Below are positions 62,069-64,000 of a stretch of 64,000 bases of DNA, one piece after another. The position numbers and the translations under genes are program-made. Source of the DNA: Deinococcus humi (lineage in GTDB: Bacteria > Deinococcota > Deinococci > Deinococcales > Deinococcaceae); assembly GCF_014201875.1 (NCBI RefSeq), contig NZ_JACHFL010000009.1:62001-126000 (forward strand), written 5' to 3'. The notes beneath the pieces were generated by a model, which ran no database searches, had not been told where the DNA came from, and was given only the letters and a program-made list of their open reading frames with translations. How positions within the stretch are numbered: the first letter of the stretch is position 1; each line of letters starts with the position of its first letter.

Positions 62069-63199
62069 ATGAAGTGGCTCCGTGACCAGACCTTAAGCGA
62101 CGTCGTGGACAAGGTAGAGGCAGGTGAGCGTCTGAGTTTCGAGGACGGCCTGCGCCTGTTCCACACCCGTGACCTGAACGCGCTGATGCGGCTGGCGAAC
62201 CTGCGAAAGGAGCGCCTGCACGGCGATAAGGTGTTCTTCGTCCATTCGATGCGCCTGGAATTCACCAACATCTGCTACGTGGGCTGCACTTTCTGCGCCT
62301 TCGCCGCACACAAGAATGAGGAGCGGGCCTGGGACTACAGCCCCGAGCAGGTGGTGGAACAGGTGCGCCGCCGCTACCTGCCCGGCATCACCGAGCTTCA
62401 CATGAGCAGCGGCCACCACCCCAACCACAAGTGGGAGTACTACCCCGCGATGGTGCGCGGGCTGCGCGAGGCGTTCCCGGACTTGCAGGTCAAGGCGTTT
62501 ACCGCCGCCGAGATTGAACACCTGGCCAAGATCAGCAAGAAGCCCACGCTGGAAGTGCTGCGCGAACTGAAGGACGCGGGCCTGAGCGCCATGCCGGGGG
62601 GCGGCGCAGAGATCTTTGCGGACCGGGTCCGCCAGCAGGTGGCGAAGAACAAGGTCAAGGCCGAGAAGTGGCTCCAGATTCACCGCGAGGCCCACAGCCT
62701 GGGGATGCGGACCAACGCCACCATGCTCTACGGCCACATCGAAACGCTCGAGGAGCGCCTGGACCACATGGACAGGCTGCGGAAGGTGCAGGACGAGACA
62801 GGTGGGTTCCACGCCTTCATTCCCCTGGCCTTCCAGCCGCTGGGCAACACGCTGGCGCAGAATCTGGGCAAGACCGACTTCACCACCGGACTGGACGACC
62901 TGCGAAATCTGGCCGTGGCGCGCATCTATCTGGACAATTTCCCGCACGTCAAGGGCTACTGGGTGATGATCGGCAGCGAGTTGACGCAGGTCTCCCTGGA
63001 CTGGGGCGTGTCCGACATTGACGGCACCATTCAGGAGGAGCACATCGCCCACGCGGCGGGGGCCACCAGCCCTATGGCGTTGTCCGAGGCGGGCATGATC
63101 CGCATGATCCAGCACGCCGGACGCACGCCTGTGTTGCGCGACGCCTATTACAACGAGTTGCAGACCTTCCCCAGGACTGAGGCCGAGGCCGCCGATTAA
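62069..63199 (+). CDS. mqnE: Aminofutalosine synthase MqnE (radical SAM)
   Basis: The protein has 376 residues, usual MqnE length, from the ATG at 62069; the frame open to 61829 overlaps the divergent DUF1684 gene. The radical SAM motif is CYVGCTFCAF (C-x3-C-x2-C, about 69-78), followed by the SAM/substrate segments LHMSSGHHPNHKW, GLSAMPGGGAEIFADRVRQQ (about 172-191) and GYWVMIGSE. It adds the enolpyruvyl-benzoate made by MqnA to SAM-derived adenosine in the futalosine route to menaquinone. mqnA follows after one small gene. Confidence 0.92.
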   Translation: MKWLRDQTLSDVVDKVEAGERLSFEDGLRLFHTRDLNALMRLANLRKERLHGDKVFFVHSMRLEFTNICYVGCTFCAFAAHKNEERAWDYSPEQVVEQVRRRYLPGITELHMSSGHHPNHKWEYYPAMVRGLREAFPDLQVKAFTAAEIEHLAKISKKPTLEVLRELKDAGLSAMPGGGAEIFADRVRQQVAKNKVKAEKWLQIHREAHSLGMRTNATMLYGHIETLEERLDHMDRLRKVQDETGGFHAFIPLAFQPLGNTLAQNLGKTDFTTGLDDLRNLAVARIYLDNFPHVKGYWVMIGSELTQVSLDWGVSDIDGTIQEEHIAHAAGATSPMALSEAGMIRMIQHAGRTPVLRDAYYNELQTFPRTEAEAAD

Positions 63200-63222
63200 C
63201 GCGGTGCCGTCCGGTTATCCAG

Positions 63223-63228
63223 TAGGCT
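63223..63228 (+). promoter_or_regulatory. -10 hexamer TAGGCT
   Basis: It ends 6 nt before an in-frame ATC (63235) and 12 nt before the GTG at 63241 of the SnoaL-like gene. Confidence 0.45.
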
Positions 63229-63240
63229 GGGAGCATCGCC

Positions 63241-63600
63241 GTGCTGCCGCTCAATGACACCTCCCAGGCTGACCTCGATGCGGTGCTGCTCCTCGATGAC
63301 CGCTGGAACGCCGCCTACCACCGCCGCAGCCCGCAGGAGATGGCGCAGGTGCTCGCCGCCGACTGGCTGGCCTTCTTCCCGGACGGGCAGGTGGTTTTCA
63401 AACGGGATGCCCTGGAGGGTATGGCACGCAACCCAGCCGCCACCCTGGTCTTCGAGCGCCATGCTTCACGCGTCTTCGGCGACACGGCCATCACGCGCGG
63501 CACGCTGTACGCCGACGGCAAGCGGATCCAGAGCTTCCTGCGGGTGTACGCCCGGCGGGAGGGCGAATGGCAAGCGGTGAGCGTGCAGGTGGTGCCATGA
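63241..63600 (+). CDS. SnoaL/DUF4440-like protein
   Basis: The protein has 119 residues if GTG 63241 is the start. The NTF2-like cone fold is indicated by LLLDDRWNAAYHRRSPQEMA (about 16), LAADWLAFFPDGQVVFKRDA and the C-terminal strands RIQSFLRVYARREGEWQAVS. The start is uncertain: an in-frame ATC six nt after the -10 hexamer has better leaderless spacing. It sits between mqnE and mqnA and may be part of the same unit, though a menaquinone role is not established. Confidence 0.75.
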   Translation: MLPLNDTSQADLDAVLLLDDRWNAAYHRRSPQEMAQVLAADWLAFFPDGQVVFKRDALEGMARNPAATLVFERHASRVFGDTAITRGTLYADGKRIQSFLRVYARREGEWQAVSVQVVP

Positions 63601-63643
63601 CACACGCCGAAGCAGCGCGCCACATTTTTCTCTGGAGCTGCCC

Positions 63644-64000
63644 ATGACCTACCGCGCCGGATGGATCCACTTCACCAACGTTGCCCCGATCCTCGATTCG
63701 CTGACGTTGCCCCCGGGCGTCACGGCCATCACGGGCGTGCCGACCCAGATGAACGCCGCGCTGCTGTCGGGCGAGGTAGACATCGCCAATATCAGCGCGG
63801 TGGAATTTATCCGCCACGCCGATGTCCTCGAAGCCCTGCCCGATTTCAGCGTCAGTGTGCTGGGGCCGGTTTACTCGGTCAACCTGTTCCACACCCGCCC
63901 GCTGGACGAGCTGCGCCGGATCGCCCTGACTGCCCAGTCGGCCATGAGCGTGGCGCTGCTGGAGGTGCTGCTGCGTGAGCGCGGCCTCTCCCCCACCCTG
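63644..64000 (+). CDS. mqnA: Chorismate dehydratase MqnA (3' end outside window)
   Basis: The first 119 residues are visible, running off the window. GGAG lies 6 nt before the ATG. The family start WIHFTNVAPILDSL (about 7-20), TQMNAALLSGEVDIANISAV followed by EFIRH (about 34-58) and SVLGPVYSVNLFH fit MqnA/MqnD-type periplasmic-binding-fold enzymes. MqnA opens the futalosine pathway by dehydrating chorismate. MqnD has a similar fold, so the exact member is not certain from this fragment, but SGEVDIANIS favours MqnA. Confidence 0.8.
   Translation, partial: MTYRAGWIHFTNVAPILDSLTLPPGVTAITGVPTQMNAALLSGEVDIANISAVEFIRHADVLEALPDFSVSVLGPVYSVNLFHTRPLDELRRIALTAQSAMSVALLEVLLRERGLSPTL

Overview
This 64-kb window is ordinary chromosomal DNA from a Deinococcus species. 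The evidence is high-GC coding sequence, a carotenoid-modification cluster (CrtD-like desaturase, cytochrome P450, glycosyltransferase), an RNase II-like protein of the DR0020 type, the futalosine menaquinone pathway, and very many genes whose start codon lies 5-9 nt after a TAnnnT -10 hexamer, the layout of leaderless mRNAs known from Deinococcus. I see no rRNA, tRNA, IS element, prophage or CRISPR array, and no gene-free stretch longer than about 240 bp.

Layout. 1-5.3 kb (+): glycosyltransferase, secreted protein, CrtD-like desaturase, a PQQ-repeat-like secreted gene with an in-frame amber codon, and a P450. 5.5-10.3 kb (-): YetF-type membrane protein, MltG, PfkB kinase, BioY, BirA. 10.4-16.4 kb: Fur-family regulator, a 921-residue polytopic membrane protein, OsmC, an APH-like kinase, TrpF. 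16.36-16.53 kb: a cluster of six DnaA-box-like 9-mers filling a convergent intergenic gap. 16.5-22.4 kb: metalloenzyme, Pnkp/PrpE-like kinase-phosphatase, frameshifted methyltransferase remnant, MacB-like ABC transporter, DUF4127 protein. 22.5-34.8 kb: SUKH-like orphan, EamA permease, ProB, LysR regulator facing a secreted propeller-like protein, AMIN-amidase, LptA/OstA-like protein, Rrf2, DUF1028/DUF849 divergent pair, PyrF, class V aminotransferase. 34.9-42.9 kb: small membrane protein plus class A PBP, VWA-like protein plus four-helix membrane protein, P-loop kinase, AlaS. 43-45 kb (-): three-gene LiaX/YvlB-like envelope operon. 45.2-53.5 kb: RNase II-like enzyme, ThrC, agmatine deiminase coupled to a tandem GNAT protein, DsbA-like, AhpD-like, methyltransferase. 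53.6-64 kb: RqcH, pseudouridine synthase, ComEC-like MBL protein with DUF3006, TldD/TldE, DUF1684, MqnE, SnoaL-like protein, MqnA (cut by the window end).

Most genes are single units or short operons with ATGA or TAATG overlaps. Convergent neighbours are packed so tightly that stop codons sometimes share bases. Two gene remnants (amber at 4079; frameshift near 19010) indicate local decay. The observations most worth following up are the DnaA-box cluster at 16365-16532, the VWA/membrane pair at 37449-39576, the LiaX-like operon with its canonical TTGACA promoter, the basic-tailed ComEC-like protein with DUF3006, the symmetric bidirectional promoter at 31762-31781, and the TTGA stop/start junctions in the carotenoid cluster.
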